Assembly (NCBI GenBank): GCA_050699035.1
Contig: JBOHDE010000188.1
Coordinates: 1 to 7,830, forward strand
Origin: WHTB01 sp050699035
GTDB taxonomy: Bacteria; Actinomycetota; Actinomycetes; Propionibacteriales; Nocardioidaceae
DNA length: 7,830 nt
Direction of reading: 5' to 3'
Shown: in pieces, positions 1 through 6,398 of the stretch
Layout of the letters: every line of letters begins with the position of its first letter
Numbering within the stretch: position 1 is the first letter of the stretch
Notes under the pieces: model-generated
Databases searched by the model: none
Told to the model about the DNA's origin: nothing
What the model saw: the letters and a program-made list of their open reading frames with translations, nothing else
Made by a program: the position numbers and the translations under genes

Positions 1-29
1 CCAACTCCCGGCCAACCACAGAATCGGCC

Positions 30-1574
30 TCAGCAGCGCTTCCCGGCCTTGGGTACGGTGCCGTCGACGAGGTAGCTCGTGATGGTGTCATCGATGCACT
101 CGTTGCCGTGGGCGAAGGCGCCGTGGCCGTCGCCGTCGCGGGTCAGGAGCACGCCGGACTCAAGCTGGGAGGCGAGTGCTTCGGCCCACTCGTACGGCGT
201 CGCCGGGTCGCGCGTGGTGCCCACCACCAGGATCGGGTCGGCGCCGGCGGCGTCGATCTTCGGAGCCGGCTCGGACGGCTGCACCGGCCAGTCGACACAG
301 CCGACGGTCGACCAGCCGAACACCGCGCCGAAGACCGCCGAGCGCTGCTCGAACCGTGGCAGGTCCTGCTGCACCTCGGCCATGCTGCGATCGGCCGGGT
401 CGTCGCCGCAGTTGATGGCGAGCAACGCCTCCATCATGTTGTTGTCATAGCCGTCCTTGCCGCGCGAGGTGTACAGGTCGGCCAGTTGCAGCAGCCCCGA
501 CCCGTCGCCGTCGACCGCGGCCTGCAGCGCCTGCGTGAGCACCGGCCAGATCTCCTCGGCATACAGCGGCAGCGCCAACCCGTAGAACGCCCACCCGCCG
601 GCCACCGCGCGGTCGCTACCGCCGCCCAGCGGATCGTCGTCGAGCCCGTTCATCAGGTCGGCGAGCGCACCACTCGCCTCCTTCGTCGAGTCGCCGAGCG
701 GGCAGTCGCCCTCGTCGACGCAGTACGCCAGGTAGGACTGCAGCGCGGTCTCGAACCCACCGAGCTGGCCGTACCCGCTCTCGACCGAGTCGAGGGTCGG
801 GTCGACGGCGCCGTCGAGCACCATCCGGCCGACCCGTTCGGGGAACAGCTCGGCGTACGTCGCACCGAGCTTGGTGCCGTACGACGAGCCGAAGTAGTGC
901 ATCACCTTGTCGCCGACGACCTGCCGGATGATGTCCATGTCACGGGCCGCCTCGACCGTGCTGATGTGACCGGCCAGGTCGCCCGACTTCTCGACGCAGC
1001 CCGCCCCGACGGCGGCGATCGCGTCGGCGTACTCCTTCCGCTCCGCGGCGTCGTCGGGGGTCTGCTCCGAGCCGACGAAGGTGTCGAGCTCGGCGTCGGA
1101 CAGACAGTCGACCGGAGCGCTCTGGCCGGCGCCGCGCGGGTCGAAGCCGACCAGGTCATAGCTGTCCAGGATGCTGCCGAGCTGGTTGTCCACGGAGCGC
1201 GCGTAGTCCTTGCCGGACGCGCCGGGCCCGCCCGGGTTGACCAGCAGCGCACCCTGCCAGCTGTCCATCTCGTTGGCGGCGCGCCGGTTGACCTTGATCT
1301 GCAGGGTCTCGCCGGCCGGGTCGGCATAGTCGAGCGGGACCTCGACGTCCGCGCACTCGAACCCCGCCTTGCAGCCGGACCACTCGGGCTGCTGCTCGTA
1401 GAACCGATCCAGGCCGGTCGGCGCCGCCGGCAGGCCCGACGGCTCAGGTCGTGGCTGCTCCCTAGCCGACCCGTCGTCACCGTTGCTGCCGAGCACCTGC
1501 GCGGCCACCAACCCGGCAGCGGCCGCGACCAGGACGAGCACCAGCAGTGCGGCCACGACGACCCGCACCTTCAT
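30..1574 (-). CDS. Exported alpha/beta hydrolase, tripeptidyl aminopeptidase (TAP/SlpD-like) family
   Basis: The protein has 514 residues. It opens with a hydrophobic signal or anchor segment (residues 3-25) with no lipobox Cys, then an acidic, Pro-rich linker, so the catalytic part should lie outside the membrane. The alpha/beta-hydrolase core shows the oxyanion-type motif NPGGPGASG (113-121), the nucleophile elbow GSSYG with Ser231, a probable acid Asp456 in TTRDPATP, and His484 in GDGHG. The last two sit in the C-terminal TAP-like domain. Known relatives are the Streptomyces tripeptidyl aminopeptidases (SlpD/SlpE) and mycobacterial Hip1/CaeA-type serine hydrolases, which trim peptides or esters; the substrate here is unknown. 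The start at 1574 is chosen because the signal peptide begins there, GGAGGA lies 6 nt upstream, and the ATG overlaps the ricT-like stop (ATGA). An in-frame extension of 83 residues upstream is Arg-rich and overlaps that gene, so it is not real. Even-numbered Cys in the mature part may form disulfides. Confidence 0.92.
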   Translation of the reverse strand: MKVRVVVAALLVLVLVAAAAGLVAAQVLGSNGDDGSAREQPRPEPSGLPAAPTGLDRFYEQQPEWSGCKAGFECADVEVPLDYADPAGETLQIKVNRRAANEMDSWQGALLVNPGGPGASGKDYARSVDNQLGSILDSYDLVGFDPRGAGQSAPVDCLSDAELDTFVGSEQTPDDAAERKEYADAIAAVGAGCVEKSGDLAGHISTVEAARDMDIIRQVVGDKVMHYFGSSYGTKLGATYAELFPERVGRMVLDGAVDPTLDSVESGYGQLGGFETALQSYLAYCVDEGDCPLGDSTKEASGALADLMNGLDDDPLGGGSDRAVAGGWAFYGLALPLYAEEIWPVLTQALQAAVDGDGSGLLQLADLYTSRGKDGYDNNMMEALLAINCGDDPADRSMAEVQQDLPRFEQRSAVFGAVFGWSTVGCVDWPVQPSEPAPKIDAAGADPILVVGTTRDPATPYEWAEALASQLESGVLLTRDGDGHGAFAHGNECIDDTITSYLVDGTVPKAGKRC

Positions 1575-2428
1575 GCGTCGTCCTCCGTGCGACGGCGACG
1601 GGTACGGCGGCGCGACTCGTGCTCCTGGCGCGGCGAACAGACCGAGGCTCGGGTGCATGCACAGGCTCGACCCGACGCGGACAGCCGTACGACGACCTCG
1701 TCGGCCGGCACCTTGTGCGCGACGACCCGACCTGAGCCCTCCGGGGTGTCGACGGTCGATCCGACCGCCGGCGTGGTCGCCTTGAACTCCTGGTACAGCG
1801 GATGCTCGTACTTCAGGCAGCACATCAGCCGGCCGCAGGCCCCCGAGATCTTCAGCGGGTTGGGTGGGAGGTCTTGGTCCTTCGCCATCCGCAGCGTCAC
1901 CGGCTCGAAGTCACGCAGGAAGGTCGCGCAGCACAGGTCACGGCCGCACGGCCCGATGCCGCCGGTCAGCCGCGCCTCGTCGCGCGGGCCGACCTGGCGC
2001 AGCTCGATCCGGGCGTGCAGACCGCGCGCCAGGTCGCGCACGAGGCCGCGGAAGTCGACCCGTGACGGTGCGGAGAAGTAGATGATGACGAGCTGGTCGA
2101 CGTCGTCACGACGGTCGACGTAGTCGATGCCGACCACCTTCATCGGCAGCTCGTGCTGGCGGATCAGCCGCTTCGCGACAACCCGGGCCTCGGCGCGGCG
2201 CTGCCGGTTGGACTCGTCGCGCTCGAGGTCGACGTCGGTCGCCAGGCCGGCGCACACCGGCAGCCCGCCGACCTCGTCGGCGACGTACTCGGGCGCCCAC
2301 ACGCACTCCGCCACCTCGGGACCGTCGTCGGTCGGCACCAGCACCTTGTCGCCCACACCCGGCGTCAGCGGGCCGGCGTCGAGGTAGTAGAGCCGCCCGT
2401 AGCGCTCGAACGAGACCGCCATCACCAT
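1571..2428 (-). CDS. ricT: RicT/YaaT-like PSP1 domain protein with two CxxxxCC motifs
   Basis: The protein has 285 residues. The PSP1 C-terminal domain is clear: a GGIGPCGRDLCC motif (Cys161, 166, 167) and an ISGACGRLMCC motif (Cys198, 203, 204). In Bacillus subtilis, RicT (YaaT) works with RicA and RicF in an iron-sulfur complex that affects RNase Y-dependent mRNA maturation, competence and sporulation. The paired Cys motifs here fit metal or cluster binding, but the role in actinobacteria is not established and neither partner is in the window. The tail after about residue 250 has three further Cys and then runs rich in Arg and Glu. Start choice: GTG codons at 2440 and 2434 and ATGs at 2428 and 2422 are all in frame. 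I favour 2428 because GGGAG lies 5 nt before it. MAVSFERYG (2422) is the conserved-looking beginning, so 2422 remains possible. A TAGGGT box (2441-2446) could be a -10 but has no clear -35. The stop overlaps the hydrolase start. Confidence 0.88.
   Translation of the reverse strand: MVMAVSFERYGRLYYLDAGPLTPGVGDKVLVPTDDGPEVAECVWAPEYVADEVGGLPVCAGLATDVDLERDESNRQRRAEARVVAKRLIRQHELPMKVVGIDYVDRRDDVDQLVIIYFSAPSRVDFRGLVRDLARGLHARIELRQVGPRDEARLTGGIGPCGRDLCCATFLRDFEPVTLRMAKDQDLPPNPLKISGACGRLMCCLKYEHPLYQEFKATTPAVGSTVDTPEGSGRVVAHKVPADEVVVRLSASGRACACTRASVCSPRQEHESRRRTRRRRTEDDA
1581..1586 (-). promoter_or_regulatory. Strong Shine-Dalgarno for the TAP-family hydrolase
   Basis: On the minus strand the sequence reads GGAGGA, then 6 nt, then ATG at 1574. 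It lies inside the last codons of the RicT-like gene, and the start overlaps that gene's stop. This site decides the start at 1574 over the longer open frame and suggests translational coupling plus independent initiation. Confidence 0.8.
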
Positions 2429-2506
2429 CGCCACTCCCACACCCTACGACGGTGCGACAGCGCTCCGGCGGCCCGGCGCAGATCTGTGGACCGAGGACCG
2501 GCGGGC

Positions 2507-3673
2507 TCAGCCGCGGGCGGCCAACGCGACCGTCATCGCCTCGATCGCGAGCAGCGGCGCGACGTTGGTCTCCAGCGCCTCCCGGGCGTCGAGGATCGCC
2601 TTGATCCGGCGCAGCGTCACCTCGGGTGTGCTGCCGTACGCAAGCCGCTCGATGTCGGGTCGGGACTCCTCGTTGACCAGGTCGACGCCGCCGGAGCTCT
2701 GCACGACCAGCACGTCGCGGTACAACGACATCAGGTCGATCAGCGACCGGTCGAGAGAGTCGCGCTGCAGCCGCTTGTGCCGGGTCTTCTGCTCGTCGGC
2801 CAGCTCCCTGAGCGCGCCCTGCGCACCCCGCACCTTGGCCCCCCGCGTGCCCGAGCCGAGGGCCTGGTCGAGGTCGGCCTTCTCGGCGGAGTCGAGCCGG
2901 GACGCGATCGGTGCGGCCTCGGCGGTGGCGGCCTCGACCAGGCGGGCCGCGGCCGTCATGCACGCACCGAGGTCGACCAGCCGAGACGGTATCGACAGCA
3001 CCTCGCGACGGCGCTCGCGGGTCGCCTCGTCGGTCGCCAGTGCCCGGGCCCGGCCGATGTGGCCCTGGGAGGCGCGCGCCGCGAACGACGCCGCCGACTC
3101 CGACAGGCCGTCGCGGCGGACGAGCACCTCGGCCACCGCGTCGGCCGGCGGCGTGCGCAGGACCTGCAGCCGGCAACGCGACCGGATCGTGGGTACGACG
3201 TCCTCGACGGTCGGTGCACACAGCAGCCAGACCGTGCGGGTCGCCGGCTCCTCCACACTCTTCAGCAACGCGTCGGCCGCCTGCTCGGTCAGCCGGTCGG
3301 CGTCCTCGACCACCAGCACCTGCCAGCGCGCCCCAGTCGGCGACATCGCCGCCTTGCGTACCAGCCCGCGCACCTCGTCGACCTTGATCGACAGCTGCTC
3401 GGTGCGCACCAGCGAGACGTCGGCGTGCGACCCGGCCAGCGCCGTGCGGCAGGCCAGACACTCACCGCAGCCACCGACGTCGCACTGCAGGCCGGCCGCG
3501 AACGCGCGAGCGGCGTTGGACCGGCCGGACCCGGGCGGACCGGTGAACAGCCAGGCGTGCGTCATGCCCGCGGCCCGGCCTCCCGCGAGCGCCTGGGCCG
3601 AGGCCGCCACCGCCCCGCGCAGCACGTCGACGGTGGGCTCCTGACCCACCAGGTCGGCCCACACGCCGGTCAT
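2507..3673 (-). CDS. holB: DNA polymerase III subunit delta' (clamp loader)
   Basis: The protein has 388 residues. Delta' is the structural partner of delta and tau/gamma in the clamp loader that opens the sliding clamp during replication. Visible parts in order are the family start TGVWADLVGQ, a Walker A-like GPPGSGRS (45-52) with Arg51 where ATPases have Lys, and a four-Cys zinc module (Cys64, 69, 72, 75). Next come a Walker B-like VVEDAD (121-126), KSVEEP (138-143), and the SRC motif (165-167) whose Arg serves as the trans-acting finger in clamp loaders. The altered P-loop fits the known lack of ATPase activity in delta'. An Ala/Glu-rich helical C-terminal domain follows. Start: an ATG at 3688 overlaps the tmk stop (ATGA) but has no Shine-Dalgarno. 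The ATG at 3673 has a GGGGA 4 nt upstream and matches where homologues begin, so I prefer it; 3688 would add MSGDQ. Either way it is probably cotranscribed with tmk. Confidence 0.94.
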   Translation of the reverse strand: MTGVWADLVGQEPTVDVLRGAVAASAQALAGGRAAGMTHAWLFTGPPGSGRSNAARAFAAGLQCDVGGCGECLACRTALAGSHADVSLVRTEQLSIKVDEVRGLVRKAAMSPTGARWQVLVVEDADRLTEQAADALLKSVEEPATRTVWLLCAPTVEDVVPTIRSRCRLQVLRTPPADAVAEVLVRRDGLSESAASFAARASQGHIGRARALATDEATRERRREVLSIPSRLVDLGACMTAAARLVEAATAEAAPIASRLDSAEKADLDQALGSGTRGAKVRGAQGALRELADEQKTRHKRLQRDSLDRSLIDLMSLYRDVLVVQSSGGVDLVNEESRPDIERLAYGSTPEVTLRRIKAILDAREALETNVAPLLAIEAMTVALAARG

Positions 3674-3684
3674 CTGATCCCCGC

Positions 3685-5703
3685 TCATGCTTGCTGCCGG
3701 TGTACGGAGCGGGCCTTGGTGAGCAGCGGCTCGACCAGCCCGCGGATGGCGGCGGCGATCTCCTCGGGGCTGCGCGACGCGTCGAGTACGGCGTAGGTCT
3801 CCGGCTGCCGCTCGGCCAGGTCGCGGAAGCCCTCACGTACCCGGCGGTGGAACTCCAGCGGCTCGGACTCGAGTCGGTCCGGACCGTCGAACCTGGTCAG
3901 CCCGACGTCGGGTGGCAGGTCCAGCAGCACGGTGAGGTGCGGCCGCAGGTCACCGGTCGACCAGCGCGCGAGGTGCTCGATCTCGTCGCGGTCGAGGTCG
4001 CGGCCGGCGCCCTGGTAGGCCAGCGTCGAGTCGACGTAGCGGTCCGTGACAACCACGGCCCCGCGCGCCAATGCCGGCTTGATCAGCGTGTCGACGTGCT
4101 CGGCCTTGTCGGCGGCGTAGAGCAGCGCCTCGGTGCGGTGCGACAGCTCGCCGGTGGCCGGGTCGAGCACGATGTCGCGCAGCTTGGCACCGACCGGGGT
4201 GTCGCCCGGCTCGAAGGTGCGGACGACCTCGTGGCCGCGCTCGCGCAGCCAGTCCTCGAGGAGCCGCGACTGGGTGGACTTGCCGACGCCCTCACCGCCC
4301 TCCAGCGCGATGAACACGCCGGTCTCGGTGAACACGCCCGGCCCGCCGCTGACCGACTGCCGCAGGTCGCGCCACAGCGGGACGCCGGGGCGGTCGTCCA
4401 TGTGCCGGTACGCCGAGACCCCCATCACGGTCGCGAGCACGGCGGCGAGGAGGAACGTGATTGCGGCTCCGTTGTAGTCGAACGACCAGGTGCCGACCTC
4501 GAGCACGTGCGTCCCGATCACACCCGAGAGCGCGGGCGCCGCGGCCAGCACCAGCGCGAGCACCAGGCGCACCATCGACTGCACGAACGCGAACGTACGC
4601 CCGCGCAGCGCATCCTCCACCTCGAGCCCGAGCAACGTGTAGCCGGTGATCCACGCGGTGCCACCCGCGAATCCCAGCAGCACCACGAAGAACGCCACCA
4701 GGGTGATGTTGGGGACCAGCGCCACCGGCACCAGCATCAGCCCGGCCGACGTCAGGGCGATGCCGAACAGCCGGCGGCGGGAGAAGCCGCGCAGCAGCCG
4801 CGGACCGAGCCACATGCCGGCCGACAGGCCGAGGAAGACGGAGCCGAACAGCACGCCGTACTCCGGGTCCCCGCCGTCGAGCTCGCTCACGTGGACCCGG
4901 GCCAGGCCGATCACCACACCACCGGCGCCGAACGCCCCGACGATGCCGAGCACCAGGCCGCGGACGACCGGCGTGTCCTTGATGAAGGCCCAGCCGTCGA
5001 CGATGGTGCGCCACACCCCGACCCGGTCGTGGGCGGCGACGGCCGGACCCTTCGGGATCTCGTGCAGGGTGGCGATCACGACGCCGGAGACGAGGTAGGT
5101 CAGCGCGTTGGCGACGATCGCCACGTCGATCGAGCTGACCGCGAGGTCGCCGAACAGCTCGCCGACCCCTTGGGTGCCGAGCGTCAGCAGGGTGAAGATG
5201 CCGGCCGCGGGCAGCGCCGAGCCGTACGTCGTCGCGAGCGACAGCTGGTTGGCCGCCTCGAGACGCTCGCGCGGCACCAGGTTGGGGACGGTGGCGTCCT
5301 TGGCCGGCAGCCACACCAGGCTCACCGCCTCCACCAGCACGGTGACGACGAAGACCCACCACAGCGTGTCGACGACCGGGATCGACACGAACAGCCCGAA
5401 CCGGAGTACGTCGCCGACGATCAGCGTCCACCGCCGGTCGAGATGGTCGGCGAGGTAGCCCGCGATCGGGCCGATCACGATGGCCGGCAGCACCCGCAGC
5501 AGCAGGACGCCGGCGATCGCGAAGTTCTGAGCGGCGTAACCGCCACCGGCGGCCGCCCCGGCGTACGCCGTCAGCGCCAGCAGGCCGAGCCAGTCGCCGA
5601 GGCTCGAGAGGCCGAGACCGATCCACAGTCGGCGGAACGCACGCAGCCGCAGCACCGCGCCCAGCGAGTGCGGTGGTGCGCTGGTCGACCGACCGTCTGT
5701 CAC
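3685..5703 (-). CDS. tmk: MFS membrane domain fused to dTMP kinase (thymidylate kinase)
   Basis: The protein has 672 residues. Residues 1 to about 440 form an MFS_3-like membrane domain with about 12 hydrophobic helices and a motif A-like AGYLADHLDRR after helix 2. An even helix count leaves the C-terminus in the cytoplasm. Residues about 461-672 are a full-length thymidylate kinase, which turns dTMP and ATP into dTDP for dTTP synthesis. It has the P-loop GGEGVGKST (469-477), TFEPGDTP (496-503), the DRY motif at 554-556, TLAYQGAGRDL just after it, and a LID region ending DRLESE. Similar MFS-kinase fusions are annotated in other actinobacteria, so the fusion is probably real and not a sequencing error; what the membrane half transports, if anything, is unknown. 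Compared with E. coli Tmk, Phe497 replaces the Arg of TREPG, and the LID is two residues shorter with fewer Arg. The GTG start at 5703 has only a weak Shine-Dalgarno but a TANNNT box 6 nt upstream. The stop overlaps the upstream of the two possible holB ATGs. Confidence 0.93.
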   Translation of the reverse strand: MTDGRSTSAPPHSLGAVLRLRAFRRLWIGLGLSSLGDWLGLLALTAYAGAAAGGGYAAQNFAIAGVLLLRVLPAIVIGPIAGYLADHLDRRWTLIVGDVLRFGLFVSIPVVDTLWWVFVVTVLVEAVSLVWLPAKDATVPNLVPRERLEAANQLSLATTYGSALPAAGIFTLLTLGTQGVGELFGDLAVSSIDVAIVANALTYLVSGVVIATLHEIPKGPAVAAHDRVGVWRTIVDGWAFIKDTPVVRGLVLGIVGAFGAGGVVIGLARVHVSELDGGDPEYGVLFGSVFLGLSAGMWLGPRLLRGFSRRRLFGIALTSAGLMLVPVALVPNITLVAFFVVLLGFAGGTAWITGYTLLGLEVEDALRGRTFAFVQSMVRLVLALVLAAAPALSGVIGTHVLEVGTWSFDYNGAAITFLLAAVLATVMGVSAYRHMDDRPGVPLWRDLRQSVSGGPGVFTETGVFIALEGGEGVGKSTQSRLLEDWLRERGHEVVRTFEPGDTPVGAKLRDIVLDPATGELSHRTEALLYAADKAEHVDTLIKPALARGAVVVTDRYVDSTLAYQGAGRDLDRDEIEHLARWSTGDLRPHLTVLLDLPPDVGLTRFDGPDRLESEPLEFHRRVREGFRDLAERQPETYAVLDASRSPEEIAAAIRGLVEPLLTKARSVHRQQA

Positions 5704-5709
5704 CCCGTC

Positions 5710-5715
5710 AGCCTA
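5710..5715 (-). promoter_or_regulatory. Candidate -10 box (TAGGCT) for a leaderless tmk-holB transcript
   Basis: On the minus strand TAGGCT is followed by exactly 6 nt (GACGGG) and then the GTG start of the MFS-kinase gene. In actinobacteria a TANNNT box at this distance puts the transcript start at the first base of the start codon. The lack of a good Shine-Dalgarno agrees. No convincing -35 is visible at 16-18 nt further upstream. Confidence 0.35.
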
Positions 5716-5767
5716 GTGATCCGGGCCGACGTTCCGCGGGCCGGGCAACCACGGGCCAGGCCGGCGT

Positions 5768-5795
5768 GGAATTTTGCCCAATTGGGCAAAGTTCC
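5768..5795. repeat. Palindrome copy 1 (core TTTGCCCAATTGGGCAAA)
   Basis: Positions 5773-5790 are a perfect 18-bp palindrome. The symmetry continues outward to 28 bp (GGAA on the left, TTCC on the right) with one broken pair, which is T/G on the plus strand. As plus-strand RNA it would fold into a 12-bp stem with one G-U wobble and an AAUU loop; as minus-strand RNA the same pair is a C/A mismatch. It is strikingly AT-rich for this genome. Its centre is about 78 bp upstream of the tmk start. It could be an operator for a dimeric regulator, an extragenic palindromic repeat, or an RNA hairpin. There is no following T-run, so it is not a classic intrinsic terminator. Confidence 0.85.
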
Positions 5796-5816
5796 ACCTC
5801 GATCCGCCGGGACCGG

Positions 5817-5848
5817 GTCGAATTTTGCCCAATTGGGCAATCTTTGAC
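5817..5848. repeat. Palindrome copy 2 (core TTGCCCAATTGGGCAA)
   Basis: The core at 5825-5840 is a perfect 16-bp palindrome. Positions 5820-5840 repeat positions 5769-5789 of copy 1 base for base, in the same orientation. Beyond the core the two copies diverge, yet outer arms at 5817-5822 and 5843-5848 (GTCGAA and TTTGAC) can still pair in plus-strand RNA with one G-U wobble, across a 2x2 internal loop. Centre-to-centre distance to copy 1 is 51 bp, close to five helical turns. It starts 35 bp beyond the stop of the DinB-like gene. Confidence 0.83.
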
Positions 5849-5882
5849 GCGAGTGACGCGGTGTCCGACCAGGTCCGATCGG

Positions 5883-6395
5883 CTACTCGCCCACCGACTC
5901 GTCGGCGAGCTCGCGGACGATGTCGAGATGGCCGGCATGCCGGGCGTACTCCTGCAGCACGTGGAACAGGATCCACGCCAACGTCGGGCGGTCCGCCTCG
6001 TCGGTGAACCGACCGCCGACCGCCGCGTGGTCCGACAGCTCCGCCGCCACCACGATCGCCCGGGTCTGCTCACCGCCCGCGTGCAGCCGCGCGACCAGGT
6101 CGGCGAGCGCCTCGTCGGCGCCCACCCGCCAACGACCGTCGGGCCCGTTGTCGCCCCACGGCTGCTCGACCTGCTCGGCGGCGAACCCCCAGTGCAGCCA
6201 CCGCTGTTCCATGTGCACCAGATGCGTGAGCAGCTCGATCGGCGTCCACCCGGACGGCAGCCGCGTGCCGCGCAGCTCGGCGTCGGACAGGCCGTCCAGC
6301 TTCCGCACGACGACCGAGCGGTAGAAGTCGAGGTAGCGAAGGAACAGCTTCTTCGGGTCGGCGACGTCGGGGCCCGGCTCCGGCAGCGCGTCCAC
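5883..6395 (-). CDS. DinB/DUF664 family protein, putative metal-dependent enzyme
   Basis: The protein has 170 residues, typical of the DinB-like four-helix-bundle family. Evidence is the early GWTPIELLTHLVHMEQRW block (49-66) with candidate metal ligand His58 and the C-terminal block HVLQEYARHAGHLD with His145, His153 and His156. Family members bind a divalent metal through three His. Some are thiol-dependent transferases or isomerases using mycothiol or bacillithiol, but most, including this one, have no known substrate. No signal peptide or membrane helix is seen, so it is probably cytosolic. The GTG start at 6395 lies 3 nt after the topA stop, with a modest AGAAGG 8 nt upstream inside the topA tail. 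It is therefore likely translated from the topA message. No alternative start exists before Met62, which would remove His58. After its stop come the two palindromes. Confidence 0.85.
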   Translation of the reverse strand: MDALPEPGPDVADPKKLFLRYLDFYRSVVVRKLDGLSDAELRGTRLPSGWTPIELLTHLVHMEQRWLHWGFAAEQVEQPWGDNGPDGRWRVGADEALADLVARLHAGGEQTRAIVVAAELSDHAAVGGRFTDEADRPTLAWILFHVLQEYARHAGHLDIVRELADESVGE

Positions 6396-6398
6396 CGG

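Noticed and set aside
1..29. tRNA or terminator at the left edge
   Set aside because: Only 29 bases follow the hydrolase stop, and they show neither a cloverleaf end nor a hairpin.
1575..1823. 83-residue N-terminal extension of the hydrolase
   Set aside because: It overlaps the RicT-like gene, is Arg-rich, and precedes a proper signal peptide with a strong ribosome site at 1574.
108..2081. Long plus-strand open frame of 657 codons
   Set aside because: It lies opposite the hydrolase and RicT-like genes, is full of Arg, Val, Gly and Gln from mirrored GC-rich codons, and has no recognisable domain. It is a shadow of the minus-strand genes.
2429..2506. Terminator or promoter between holB and the RicT-like gene
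   Set aside because: I see GC-rich partial symmetry but no clean hairpin with a T-run, and only a lone TAGGGT box without a -35, so I do not call either.
3691..5847. Plus-strand open frame of 718 codons opposite the MFS-kinase gene
   Set aside because: Its composition (Arg, His, Gln and Asp rich) is that of an antisense frame in high-GC DNA, and the opposite strand has an unmistakable kinase and transporter.
5768..5848. Palindromes as intrinsic terminators of the dinB-like gene
   Set aside because: The core stems are short (6-7 bp) and no T-run follows on the minus strand; the sequence after each is AATTC. U-less termination cannot be excluded but nothing here supports it.
5768..5848. CRISPR array
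   Set aside because: There are only two copies, the repeat is a full palindrome, and no cas genes or further spacers are present.
5708..6073. 121-codon minus-strand open frame with a doubled CPIGQNST peptide
   Set aside because: The doubled peptide is only the translation of the DNA palindromes, and the frame overlaps the well-supported DinB-like gene.
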